In this document: piece after piece, positions 24,126 to 34,532 of the stretch
Numbering within the stretch: position 1 is the stretch's first letter
How the letters are laid out: every line of letters starts with the position of its first letter
Assembly (NCBI GenBank): GCA_944739405.2
Contig: OX123209.2
Location: forward strand, 6,827,217 to 6,891,216
Direction: 5' to 3'
Source: Euclidia mi
Lineage: Eukaryota; Arthropoda; Insecta; Lepidoptera; Erebidae
DNA: 64,000 bases
Made by a program: the position numbers and the translations under genes
Notes under the pieces: model-generated
Databases searched by the model: none
What the model was told of the DNA's origin: nothing
What the model saw: the letters and a program-made list of their open reading frames with translations, nothing else

Positions 24126-24528
24126 GCCTACCATGAATTTCGAGTGTGAACAAAAATCAATATAATTTTTTTTATATTAAAAATAAACAGCATTTGTATA
24201 ACCTACCTGCATCTTCAAAATAGTGGTGTTATCTTTGCAAGATAATTTTTTGTTCCTGTAGGCTTACTAAACTTTTTCTCCCCGACATTGTCATCACATC
24301 ACTTTAATTAGCATCACACGAACTAATTTTTACTTATTGAATGTGCAATAAGTTTAATTAATGCACATTTATACTATATTTAAAACCGTACAATTCTATA
24401 TTCTTATCAATATAGGAAATGCAAATATTCTTTACGCAATTGTGATTCACACAATATCACTAACCGAGATTTGTATTGCTAATAAACTACCCTACACCCA
24501 AACAACTTTAATTTGTACCTTTGTAGGT

Positions 24529-24995
24529 AGATTATTTTGTATTCTACCCACTTACTAGCTTTCAAATTCTATACTTTTAATTTTTATACTAGATGTACGA
24601 AAAGGTAATTTAATTAAAATTATAGTCGTAAATAATTTAAATGTTATCAAACTAGTGCAAAAGTTACAGGAAAATGTCACTGAGAGAAAAAGTCCGCTGA
24701 CTGGAGGTTTCATTTCCGCTTGATTGTGGCTGAAGTAAGGACGTTAGAAGTATGTTTTTTTGTTCTGCTAAACAGAATAAATACAGAACTAAAAGTTAGT
24801 ACCAATTTATACCTCCCCAAACTTAATTTTAGTAAGTATCCCGCTGGCTGGAGGTCGTTTAGAAAAGTTTATATTTCCGTTTATTATACGGAACAAATTC
24901 TGTTTTCTGCATAATTCAGTAGAACATATCCAGGTCTAATTCTCTGCATCATTCATAAGTCTCTCAGATAGGGGATCCCGCTGGGTGTAGACACG
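24529..24995 (-). repeat. right terminal inverted repeat of the Mutator-like element
   Basis: Inverse of 19934-20399, about 99% identical by eye (a few substitutions and one extra A). High identity of the two ends argues for a recent insertion. Confidence 0.9.
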
Positions 24996-26221
24996 TAAAT
25001 ACATGACTGACTGACTGATCTGATCTGCCAATGCCCAGCCTAACCCATCTAGTCTAGATTTCTGATGTAGAGCAGGGTTTTTTTTATAAGAAAGGGATTA
25101 TAAATTTAACTTAATAGCGAGCATTTGGAAAAATGAATATGTTGTATTTAAAATGGAATGTCTTAAATACAAAATATTAGAAGTAATATTAGGTACTTAC
25201 TCACAAAGACTGTCTTGGAACTATTGCTTATGACATCATCATCAAATGTTGCCTCCTGTTCATGAATAGCAGTGGACATCACAGAATTAAGCCAATCTGT
25301 CGTCTCAGCATCGCTCGGTCCAGGGGGCGTCGGTGGCGGACCTCGTCCAGTGCGGCGCATCTCTTGGCGCTCTGTGCTAGCTACCTGAAATTTTATTAGG
25401 TAGAAATTAAAATAATAACAGTTGAAAAGATTTTGTGGTTAATAAATAAGTATGAAATTTTAAGCACCAGCCCTTCAATATATTTATCATTGTATCTATT
25501 TATGTACCTTTTTTGCCACTCTCTTCATATTCTCAAATTTGTATTTGAGCTGCTTTACAGTGCGCGGGATCTCTCCAAGGGCATTAAATTCGCTTTCTAT
25601 TAAAGTCCACGCGCTATCCTTTTGCTTACTACTTATAGCATCGGTTTTCTTACAAAATAATTCGTTTTGATGTTTAGTTATTAACGATTGAAGTCTATCG
25701 ATTTCAGCTCGAGTAAAGTTTACGCTTCTTTCCCTGAAATATACAGAATTTAACATAAAGATAGGCATATTTTTGTGTGCTGTAAAAAAATAACACGCAA
25801 GTAATAAGTTGTGCATACTTACGTTGTTTGGCTGTTTACGAACAAGCTTTTTGTATTTGATATCATCATCTTCTTCTACACTTAGTAAAACTTTAACTCG
25901 AAATAGGTAAGTATAGTTTAAATAAGAAAGATCAACAAAATCTTTTAAATTATGCGCGTTTTATTCATTTCACGTTTGTTTGGAGCGTTTGACATAATAT
26001 TTGACATTAGCAATAACATCGAAGCTCTAGTATTGTCAGACTTAAAAATAGTTCCCGCAGCGAAACGGGGTAAATTACGCCTCATTTCTCTAGCAACCCT
26101 GTTAACGTTAACATTAGCAATGAAAACGTTGGTGCAACACATTTTGCAGCAGCCGGTAAGTTTACTGTTAAAGTTAATGTAAAATTTGACTTTAGCTTTT
26201 ACTTTAACCAGAGATGTGGTG

Positions 26222-26518
26222 CAATCTACTCTAAGTCGACTAATAATAATAATATTCTAATATTCTACCACATTCATACAACACCATCTAGTCCCAAACT
26301 AAGCAGAAGCTTGTACTATGGGTACTAGATAATGGATAAACATACATATATATATATTTTTTTGTAAATACATACATATTATACATAAAAATACCCAGAC
26401 CAAGACAAACATCCATGCTCATGCACACAAATGTTTGACTTGAGCGGGAATCGAACCCGCGACCCTCGGCGTAGCAGTCGCTTACACTCCCACTGCGCCA
26501 ACCGGTCGTCATAAATAA
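26222..26518 (-). mobile_element. tRNA-derived SINE (copy 1; copy 2 at 28813-29109)
   Basis: Minus strand: box A GGTTGGCGCAGTGGGAG, box B GCGGGTTCGATTCCCGC, then a body with GTCTTGGTCTGGGTATTTTT and a tail rich in ATT repeats (AATAATAATAAT on plus). The copy at 28813-29109 is part of the tandem duplication, not an independent insertion. Confidence 0.8.
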
Positions 26519-26524
26519 TGGTTT

Positions 26525-26790
26525 AGTCGAAGACAGTAATCAAATAGTTTCCGAAATTATGATAATCTCAATATATAAAATTCTTGCGTTACTGACTGAC
26601 TGACAGACACACTACAGCCGAAACTATTGGGCGCAGGAAGCTGAAATTTGGCATGTATGTTCCTTGGGTACCGTAGGGGTGCACGAAGAAGGGATTTCCC
26701 GAAATACCCACGGGATCGGCCAAAACGGGTAAATTTAAAAAAATGCAGGCGTAGCTGCTGGCGTCCTCTAGTGAAGATATAGATTTTTTT
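26525..26790 (+). repeat. dispersed insect repeat (copy 1; copy 2 at 29116-29381)
   Basis: It contains TTACTGACTGACTGACAGAC and GCTGAAATTTGGCATGTATG, followed by GGGATTTCCCGAAATACCC-like sequence. I know this as a common non-coding arthropod repeat. Its apparent ORFs are not genes. Confidence 0.5.
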
Positions 26791-27046
26791 TTGCAATATG
26801 TTTCCGATTTTAGCATACAGGTTATTAGTCATTTCGCGGGTTACATAGCACATATTTTAATTAGGAAAATTGATTGTGACATTTGCGTTGGAGCACTGCT
26901 GTCAAATGAAATAAATTCGGACCATAAATTTATCGTAGCAAAAGATAGAGGTGGTCTCCTGTATCCTTCAAAAGAACTGATACTAATCTGTAAAACGTCC
27001 GAAGCAGTTATCAGGATTTACACCGACAATCTTCGGCAAATTAATA
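26791..27046 (+). pseudogene. P-element/THAP9-like transposase C-terminal fragment (copy 1; copy 2 at 29382-29637)
   Basis: The plus strand encodes HFAGYIAHILIRKIDCDICVGAL, then AKDRGGLLYPSKELILICKTSEAVI. The AGY(I/V)..K(L/I), CxxC, DRGGLLxPS order is typical of the extreme C-terminal region of P-element and THAP9-like transposases. It would follow the fragment at 13370-13723 in protein order and may be the same gene split by later insertions. The copy at 29382 arose by the tandem duplication. Confidence 0.65.
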
Positions 27047-27051
27047 AACAT

Positions 27052-27496
27052 TGTTACGAATGGCGATAATTGAAAATAATGCCATCTATCGGTGAATGAG
27101 AGAACTAGAAGAGATTGGATGTATCGGTGTTTTAAAGGTATTTCGTCTACTATATACTAGATGGCGTTGTTGTATCGACTGTTCCCGACTATTACGACAA
27201 TTTTCTGGCCTCTTAGAGAAGCGTGTACCTGACCATCACGAGACCTGTGTTGCTGAAATGGAGAATGAACTAGTTATTTATCCGGCCTGTATAAATACCG
27301 CGCGGACGAGCGAGTTCACTCAGTTACATTTGAAGAAGCGAAGCGATCATCATCGAGCAAATGATCCCAAGAGTCGGAAGTGTTTAGTGGTGTGAAATAG
27401 TGTTTTAATAAGTGTGTATAAATTGTGTTGTAATAAATAAAGTACAGTTTAGTGGCATAGTGCATTTAATTTATCACCAAACCCCAGCTCGTAACA
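27052..27496 (+). repeat. 5' LTR of gypsy element (copy 1) carrying a gag patch
   Basis: The 445-bp LTR runs from TGTTACGAATGGCG to CCCCAGCTCGTAACA. It has TATAAATACC and AATAAAGT signals. Bases 27208-27265 are almost identical to gag codons at 28036-28094; this block is absent from the LTRs at 3403 and 42237, where TTCTGGAAGCGTTTAGAATG-type sequence continues instead. AATTGGTGTCAGAAG after the LTR is the presumed primer-binding site. Confidence 0.88.
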
Positions 27497-27524
27497 AATT
27501 GGTGTCAGAAGAAAGGGATAAATT

Positions 27525-28735
27525 ATGCCGGTTATGCAGACGGACGAAACTGAAGGAGTGCGTACCAGGAACCAGCGCCAGCAGACCTAGACCAGAGATG
27601 CTTCGGAGACGTTCCTTCTCCATCGTCTGGCAGATCAGGCGACTCCGCGGCTGCAGTAGAGCCTGCAAGCGCGGCACACTCCGTGACTCTGATGGCGTTC
27701 ATGCAGGAGCAACAGCGCGACAAGGAGGAGCAGGCTCGCCGACAAGACGAGCAGGACCGCCGTCAAGAGGAGCAAGACCACCGTCAAGAGGAGCAAGACC
27801 GCCGTCAGCGGGAGCAGGCTCGACATCAAGAGGAGCACGCGCGCCGCCTAGAGGAACAGCTGCAGCGCGACAAGGAGGAGCACGCCCGACGTCTGGAGGA
27901 ACAATTGGTGCTCATGAAGGACCTCAGCGCCGCAGTGGGGAAGGACTTAAGGCGGTCAAGGAGGAACTTCAGCAGCACGAGGCCCGTATCAGCGACGTAG
28001 AGATGCTCGTACACAACAGGCTTGAGACTCACGTCGCCTCTATAGAGAAGCGTGTACCTGACCATCACGAGACCTGTGTTGCTGAAATGGAGAAGAAATT
28101 GCGTGGGCTCGAAGTGACACAAGCGGCTGCAGCGCCCTCACCTCGTGGGTTTAAGATTCCACCATTCGATGGCTCGTCATCATGGTCTGCATACAATATC
28201 CAGTTTGAGGCTGTGACGCGATCGAATGGGTGGGCCAAAGAACAAGCTTTAACTGCCCTAACCTTGGGCCTTCGCGACCAGGCCTTGACAGTGTTGGAGG
28301 CACTCGGGCAAGACGTCACCTACGAAAAGCTCCTGGAGGCGCTAGAGGCAAGATACGGTGACGCGCACCTTGAACATGTGTATCGTGCTCAGCTGAAGGA
28401 CACAACGCACCGGAGAAACTCTGCAACAGTGGGCTCTGGAGGTGGAAAGCTGGTTAGGAAGGCATACCAGTCCTCGCCTGCGCTGATAGATGGGAACCTC
28501 GTACAGGCATTTACGGATGGAATGCGCGTCCTGGAGGTTAGAGCAGCGGTAAGACTTGGGCACTTCAAGGACCTCAAGGACGCCTTAGCCCACGCTCTGG
28601 AGGTGGAAGCAGTGCGACGTGACGATCGAGGTCCCCGCATCAGGGAAGTTGTGTCGTCACCTCGGTGCTACAACTGCGGAGAAAGAGGCCATATCCGCTT
28701 GAGCTGCCCAAAGCGTAGGCAGCCTCGTGACACCC
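27525..28735 (+). pseudogene. gypsy gag, copy 1, cut off by the tandem-duplication junction
   Basis: The ATG at 27525 starts MPVMQTDETEGVRTRNQRQQ and meets TAG at codon 22. Coding signal continues in a second frame with a Gln/Glu/Arg coiled coil (QEQQRDKEEQARRQDEQDRR...) to about 27945. It then passes to a third frame with KEELQQHEARISDVEML, SPRGFKIPPFDGSSSWSAYN (gypsy-type matrix/capsid start), capsid helices, and one CCHC knuckle (CYNCGERGHIRLSC). After RQPRDT the frame runs into duplicated Harbinger sequence. Broken by a stop and two shifts. Confidence 0.85.
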
Positions 28736-29642
28736 AGCAGCAGCCGGTAAGTTTACTGTTAAAGTTAATGTAAAATTTGACTTTAGCTTTTACTTTAACC
28801 AGAGATGTGGTGCAATCTACTCTAAGTCGACTAATAATAATAATATTCTAATATTCTACCACATTCATACAACACCATCTAGTCCCAAACTAAGCAGAAG
28901 CTTGTACTATGGGTACTAGATAATGGATAAACATACATATATATATATTTTTTTGTAAATACATACATATTATACATAAAAATACCCAGACCAAGACAAA
29001 CATCCATGCTCATGCACACAAATGTTTGACTTGAGCGGGAATCGAACCCGCGACCCTCGGCGTAGCAGTCGCTTACACTCCCACTGCGCCAACCGGTCGT
29101 CATAAATAATGGTTTAGTCGAAGACAGTAATCAAATAGTTTCCGAAATTATGATAATCTCAATATATAAAATTCTTGCGTTACTGACTGACTGACAGACC
29201 CACTACAGCCGAAACTATTGGGCGCAGGAAGCTGAAATTTGGCATGTATGTTCCTTGGGTACCGTAGGGGTGCACGAAGAAGGGATTTCCCGAAATACCC
29301 ACGGGATCGGCCAAAACGGGTAAATTTAAAAAAATGCAGGCGTAGCTGCTGGCGTCCTCTAGTGAAGATATAGATTTTTTTTTGCAATATGTTTCCGATT
29401 TTAGCATACAGGTTATTAGTCATTTCGCGGGTTACATAGCACATATTTTAATTAGGAAAATTGATTGTGACATTTGCGTTGGAGCACTGCTGTCAAATGA
29501 AATAAATTCGGACCATAAATTTATCGTAGCAAAAGATAGAGGTGGTCTCCTGTATCCTTCAAAAGAACTGATACTAATCTGTAAAACGTCCGAAGCAGTT
29601 ATCAGGATTTACACCGACAATCTTCGGCAAATTAATAAACAT

Positions 29643-30087
29643 TGTTACGAATGGCGATAATTGAAAATAATGCCATCTATCGGTGAATGAGAGAACTAGA
29701 AGAGATTGGATGTATCGGTGTTTTAAAGGTATTTCGTCTACTATATACTAGATGGCGTTGTTGTATCGACTGTTCCCGACTATTACGACAATTTTCTGGC
29801 CTCTTAGAGAAGCGTGTACCTGACCATCACGAGACCTGTGTTGCTGAAATGGAGAATGAACTAGTTATTTATCCGGCCTGTATAAATACCGCGCGGACGA
29901 GCGAGTTCACTCAGTTACATTTGAAGAAGCGAAGCGATCATCATCGAGCAAATGATCCCAAGAGTCGGAAGTGTTTAGTGGTGTGAAATAGTGTTTTAAT
30001 AAGTGTGTATAAATTGTGTTGTAATAAATAAAGTACAGTTTAGTGGCATAGTGCATTTAATTTATCACCAAACCCCAGCTCGTAACA
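29643..30087 (+). repeat. 5' LTR of gypsy element (copy 2 of the tandem duplication)
   Basis: Offset exactly 2,591 bp from 27052-27496 and identical as far as I could compare, including the gag patch (29799-29856). Confidence 0.9.
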
Positions 30088-30115
30088 AATTGGTGTCAGA
30101 AGAAAGGGATAAATT

Positions 30116-31388
30116 ATGCCGGTTATGCAGACGGACGAAACTGAAGGAGTGCGTACCAGGAACCAGCGCCAGCAGACCTAGACCAGAGATGCTTCGGAGA
30201 CGTTCCTTCTCCATCGTCTGGCAGATCAGGCGACTCCGCGGCTGCAGTAGAGCCTGCAAGCGCGGCACACTCCGTGACTCTGATGGCGTTCATGCAGGAG
30301 CAACAGCGCGACAAGGAGGAGCAGGCTCGCCGACAAGACGAGCAGGACCGCCGTCAAGAGGAGCAAGACCACCGTCAAGAGGAGCAAGACCGCCGTCAGC
30401 GGGAGCAGGCTCGACATCAAGAGGAGCACGCGCGCCGCCTAGAGGAACAGCTGCAGCGCGACAAGGAGGAGCACGCCCGACGTCTGGAGGAACAATTGGT
30501 GCTCATGAAGGACCTCAGCGCCGCAGTGGGGAAGGACTTAAGGCGGTCAAGGAGGAACTTCAGCAGCACGAGGCCCGTATCAGCGACGTAGAGATGCTCG
30601 TACACAACAGGCTTGAGACTCACGTCGCCTCTATAGAGAAGCGTGTACCTGACCATCACGAGACCTGTGTTGCTGAAATGGAGAAGAAATTGCGTGGGCT
30701 CGAAGTGACACAAGCGGCTGCAGCGCCCTCACCTCGTGGGTTTAAGATTCCACCATTCGATGGCTCGTCATCATGGTCTGCATACAATATCCAGTTTGAG
30801 GCTGTGACGCGATCGAATGGGTGGGCCAAAGAACAAGCTTTAACTGCCCTAACCTTGGGCCTTCGCGACCAGGCCTTGACAGTGTTGGAGGCACTCGGGC
30901 AAGACGTCACCTACGAAAAGCTCCTGGAGGCGCTAGAGGCAAGATACGGTGACGCGCACCTTGAACATGTGTATCGTGCTCAGCTGAAGGACACAACGCA
31001 CCGGAGAAACTCTGCAACAGTGGGCTCTGGAGGTGGAAAGCTGGTTAGGAAGGCATACCAGTCCTCGCCTGCGCTGATAGATGGGAACCTCGTACAGGCA
31101 TTTACGGATGGAATGCGCGTCCTGGAGGTTAGAGCAGCGGTAAGACTTGGGCACTTCAAGGACCTCAAGGACGCCTTAGCCCACGCTCTGGAGGTGGAAG
31201 CAGTGCGACGTGACGATCGAGGTCCCCGCATCAGGGAAGTTGTGTCGTCACCTCGGTGCTACAACTGCGGAGAAAGAGGCCATATCCGCTTGAGCTGCCC
31301 AAAGCGTAGGCAGCCTCGTGACACCCTGTCTCCACCTAAGGGGTCGCCTGATGTGCCTGCCAGGCAGCGAGAGCAGGGAAACGAGTAG
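30116..31388 (+). pseudogene. gypsy gag, copy 2, continuous with pol
   Basis: Same sequence and the same defects as copy 1 (early TAG, two frame changes). Beyond the duplication it continues with LSPPKGSPDVPARQREQGNE to a TAG at 31386-31388. The CCHC knuckle is at about 31257-31298. This copy leads directly into the protease region, so it occupies the original gag position. Confidence 0.85.
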
Positions 31389-33130
31389 AAGCCAGGACTG
31401 CGGGGCGGGTGCTGGCTGGTAATGGAAGAGCCCCAAGTATCTCGATCTCACAATCATGTGACAGGAACAGCCTGATCATCGAAGGCGAAATTAACAGAAC
31501 ACCATGCAAGCTGACATTGGACACGGGTGCTTCTCGGACAGTCGTCGGTTTCCATCTGGCAAGACGGGTTCTTTGGGGCTGCTTCATGAACAATGAATGT
31601 GTGAATCTGAGAACAGCTACCGGTCAGCACATAACCGTCCGAGGTGAAATGGAGGTGGATCTGAAGCTAGGCAACAAAGTTTACCGTCACAAAGTCATCG
31701 TGGCCGATATAGTGGACGACTGCATCTTAGGCGTAGACTTAATGCGGAAGTATAGCGATACTCGATCTCGCAGCGGCGAGATCGATGTTAACCAGGGAGT
31801 GTTGAAGTGTGGCTCGGAAGAAGTCTTCATGGAAGGTGTAACTTCAGGAAAAGTGTACTGTCTTCTTCACCCGCGGTCGGAAACGGTTGTACCAGTTTGT
31901 TTACCAGGGACTTCTGGTCGACGGAACCGCTGCGTACTTATCTAGAGAAAGAGGCCTCGTGGAAGATTGCACGAACCTTGGTAAGGGGTACCAAAATTTC
32001 ATAATTACGCGCACTGAATGCAAGTGACATGGCAGTGTCGATCAAGAAAGGGTCGGAATTGGGCACCTATGAAGGAGCGGCTTGGATGCGTAGATGTCAA
32101 GAGCAACCTACCAGCGCCAAGGTTCAAGGTGCACGATTCGACATGTCTACACTTTTAGAGGACTGCCAAAGTACCCTGGCGGAGGAAGAGAAGACCGAGG
32201 CTTAGAAGATGTTGAACCGGTTGACCGAGTGATGCCGACATAGGGAAAACAACCCTAGTCCAGCACAAAATAAACACGGGAAGTGAAGCACTGATTTGCC
32301 AGCGACCAAGACGTGTGCCAGTGGCACGGGAACGTGTAGTGGAAGCTATGATCGACGGTATGGTGAATGAAGGCGTAATTGAGCCTTCGTCCAGCCCGTG
32401 GTGCTCTCCAGTTGTGCTAGTTAAGAAGAAAGATGGCGGCCTGCGCTTCTGTGTAGACTACCGCCGATTAAATGACATCACGAAGAAGGACAGCTACCCG
32501 CTGCCAAGGATCGATGACACACTGAATGAATGAACAAATGAATAAATGATTTTGACTTTGACTTTGACTGGATATGCTGACGGGGATGAAGTGGTTTTCT
32601 ACCTTAGACCTAAAAAGTGGCTACTGGCAGGAGGAAATAGATCCCCGAGACTAGGAGAAGACGGCATTCTCCGCAGGCAAAGGATTATGGCAATTTAACG
32701 TCAGGCCGTTTGGATTGTGCAACGCTCTGGCTACTTTTGAGAGACTGATGGAGCGAGTGCTTATGGGACTGATTGGAGACGCCTGCCTGGTCTACTTGGA
32801 TGACATCATCATCGTGGGGCGCACCTTCCAGGATCACCTTCAAAACTTGGACCAAGTGCTGTCAAAGATACGAGGAGCTAATTTGAAGCTGAGTCCGAAG
32901 TAATGCGCGTTATTCAGACGGCAAGTGAACTTCCTAGGACATGAGGTATCGGAGAACGGTATTTAAACCGACTCGGATAAAATCATTGCCGTGAAGGAAT
33001 GGCCAGTTCCAGAGAACAAAACGCTGGTCAGAGCATTCCACAGTTTATGCACCTACTATCGACGGTTTGTGAAGAACTTTGCTGACATTGCTCGACCTCT
33101 TCATAAGCTCACCGAAGACAGAGTACAGTT
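31389..33130 (+). pseudogene. gypsy pol (protease and reverse transcriptase), broken
   Basis: The protease ORF (31409-31945) has CKLTLDTGASRTVV (active-site DTG changed only in context) and DDCILGVDLM. A degraded linker follows to 32310. RT then reads EGVIEPSSSPWCSPVVLVKK, RFCVDYRRLN and DSYPLPRIDDTL, a 46-bp foreign insertion, LTGMKWFSTLDLKSGYWQ in another frame, FNVRPFGLCNALATFERLM, and LVYLDDIIIVG with the catalytic YLDD. It ends with YYRRFVKNFADIARPLHKL. Stops occur near 32650, 32902 and 32965. RNase H and integrase are missing because a non-LTR element follows at 33131. Confidence 0.85.
32527..32572 (+). mobile_element. 46-bp insertion in RT, probably a non-LTR 3' tail
   Basis: The stretch AATGAATGAACAAATG..., ending TTTGACTTTGACTTTG, separates IDDTL from DMLTGM codons. 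CTG flanks both sides. TTTGAC repeats are a common 3' tail in moth and butterfly elements, so this may be an extremely 5'-truncated copy. Confidence 0.55.
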
Positions 33131-34169
33131 TGTGAGTGATTACCGCCGCACAGAGAGGTATTTGGCCCTAAAAGTCGGACAAAAATATTTTTTGCGTTTT
33201 ATAGTATTATTAAAGTATTTCGTTTTATTTTGAGGCATAATAGAGTAAAAAAAAGCCATACATTATTCTTAACAAATTTTATTTCTAATTTTCATCATCT
33301 TCAGAGTCATTTTCAATACTAATATTGCATATATCATTTTCCTCCAAAAGATTCATGGTATCCGCTGAAAGAGGACTCTTTCTTTTATGTTTAGCGTTCC
33401 TCATTCCCGTCAGCAAGGGATCTGATGTCAAGAGCAACCTATTTAAAATGTCTGTGTTGCAGGCTACTCTCGAAAATTTTCGGGCGTAGTTTAGCCGAAA
33501 CGCTCGGATGTGCTTGTTGCGGGCTTCTGCAGCTTCTTCAGACAGTTGTCCGATTGGCAGAATCGCCTCCTTTATCACGGCTGCCCTATGACTCAACACC
33601 TTATGTAATGTCGGCAACATTGGATGAAACTTGTACAAAGAAACGTACAATTCAGCAGTTTCTTTGCAGTAAATTTCGAATTTTTGGATGTTAATTTTTA
33701 TCCCGCAGCACATGGTCTCTAGGATGACTTTTAATCGGTAGATTAAATTTTGGTCAATCCCAGTTATTTCTGCAGCTTTCTCGTATTCATCGAAAAATCA
33801 CCTGCTGGTATTCCCATCATTCGTGTTTCCAAAGTTAGCCTTTGGAATATCTACTAGTAATCCTAGTTGTTCACGAAACTTGGTTTGGATTTCATTTTTT
33901 CGTGTCTCCACTAGTTTCTTCTCTTCGGCAGTCAGGCGAGCCCTCGACTTCATGATTGGTAATTTATAAGCTACATGCAGTATGCTCTCAAAAAATCTTA
34001 TTCGAGCGTGCAGCAAAGATAGACCAAATCGCATGTTTTCCGTATTGCAGGGCCTTTCTTTTTTAAGGTCGTTGAAATCGGAGGATGTGGCGCCACATAT
34101 GTAACATCTAATGGTTGACTTGGTATGGGTTGCTGCGTTACATACCTTGCCGTCCACCATGGTACAAAT

Positions 34170-34462
34170 TTTTTTTTTTTTTTTTATTTTAAACTTCTTG
34201 CACAATTACAAAAAAGTAATGCACAAAGGCGGGCTTAATGCCAGAGGCATTCTCTACCAGCCAACCTTTGGGTGATGCAGAGATGATTGAAGTAGGTGCG
34301 TAAACAGAAAGTAATTTAACAAATAATATTAATTTAAAACAACATAATTAATAGATATCACACTAAATAAATATGTAATAATAGGCATACTAACAGTAAC
34401 ATATTATTATAAATATATACATACAAAATATAATACATATATACACATACAAGTATAATAGA

Positions 34463-34532
<70 letters not shown>

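Larger units (their letters stand above)
19934..24995 (-). mobile_element. Mutator-like DNA transposon with long TIRs and 11-bp target duplication
   Basis: The element is 5,062 bp. Its ends CGTGTCTACACCCAGCGGG and the exact inverse begin terminal inverted repeats of about 466 bp (19934-20399 and 24529-24995) that differ at only about six positions by eye. TAAATACATGA flanks both sides (19923-19933 and 24996-25006) as an exact 11-bp duplication. One long minus-strand frame encodes a DDE-like transposase joined to a ubiquitin-peptidase-like domain. Long TIRs plus a 9-11-bp duplication fit the Mutator superfamily; the exact clade is not known to me. It lies in an intron of the Harbinger partner gene and is therefore younger than that element. 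Confidence 0.85.
19157..25900 (-). pseudogene. Harbinger partner protein (Myb/SANT-like), interrupted in an intron
   Basis: Minus-strand exons with good splice sites: 25508-25733 encodes a Myb/SANT-like domain (VNFTRAEIDRLQSLI..AWTLIESEFNALG..RTVKQLKYKFENMKR); 25201-25384 encodes RGPPPTPPGPSDAET; 19796-19879 encodes NHQENQEITIQIIDYDD; about 19505-19624 encodes TPSGDNKASETTTL; and 19157-19410 encodes a charged coiled coil with KEERHKEERH ending LKKKSLE. In Harbinger elements such a protein carries transposase to the nucleus and binds DNA. The C-terminal exon has a frameshift near 19330, and the first exon near 25823 lacks a clear ATG. The Mutator-like element lies inside the intron between 19880 and 25200. 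Confidence 0.75.
17178..26225 (+). mobile_element. PIF/Harbinger element 1 (left end interrupted by hAT; holds a Mutator-like insertion)
   Basis: The left end TTGCACCACTTGAC and the right end, read inverted, TTGCACCACATCTC agree. Similarity continues inward, with ATTTTACGTTAACTGTAAC on the left against ATTTTACATTAACTTTAAC on the right. A Harbinger transposase lies on plus and a Myb/SANT-like partner on minus, convergent, as is typical. The 3-bp target duplication cannot be read because the hAT element used the terminal TTGCACCA as its own target. 19934-24995 is a later insertion. Boundaries are approximate. Confidence 0.7.
26146..31326 (+). repeat. near-perfect 2.59-kb tandem duplication
   Basis: 26146-28735 is repeated as 28737-31326 (offset 2,591) with one extra A at 28736 at the junction. 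I found a single substitution (26609 A against 29200 C). Each copy contains the right end of Harbinger 1, a SINE, a dispersed repeat, a P-element piece, a gypsy LTR and gag. The left breakpoint is in Harbinger sequence and the right one is in gag just after the zinc knuckle, so the duplication does not follow element borders. Confidence 0.95.

Noticed and set aside
23956..24153. Hydrophobic minus-strand ORF (FLIFVLVLSLQCC...) as a membrane protein gene
   Set aside because: It overlaps a SINE-like remnant and probable intron of the Mutator-like element; the hydrophobicity comes from AT-rich non-coding sequence.
26557..26853. Minus-strand ORFs of 75-98 codons (GRQQLRLHFFKFTRFGRSRGYF)
   Set aside because: They lie over a common non-coding dispersed repeat and recur only because of the tandem duplication.
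27412..27945. Pro/Arg/Gly-rich N-terminal part of the long frame covering gag (RPPSRGARPPSRGARPP-like)
   Set aside because: It is the wrong frame over the Gln/Glu/Arg coiled-coil repeats of gag; the coiled-coil frame is the natural one and the long frame only becomes gag after about 27945.
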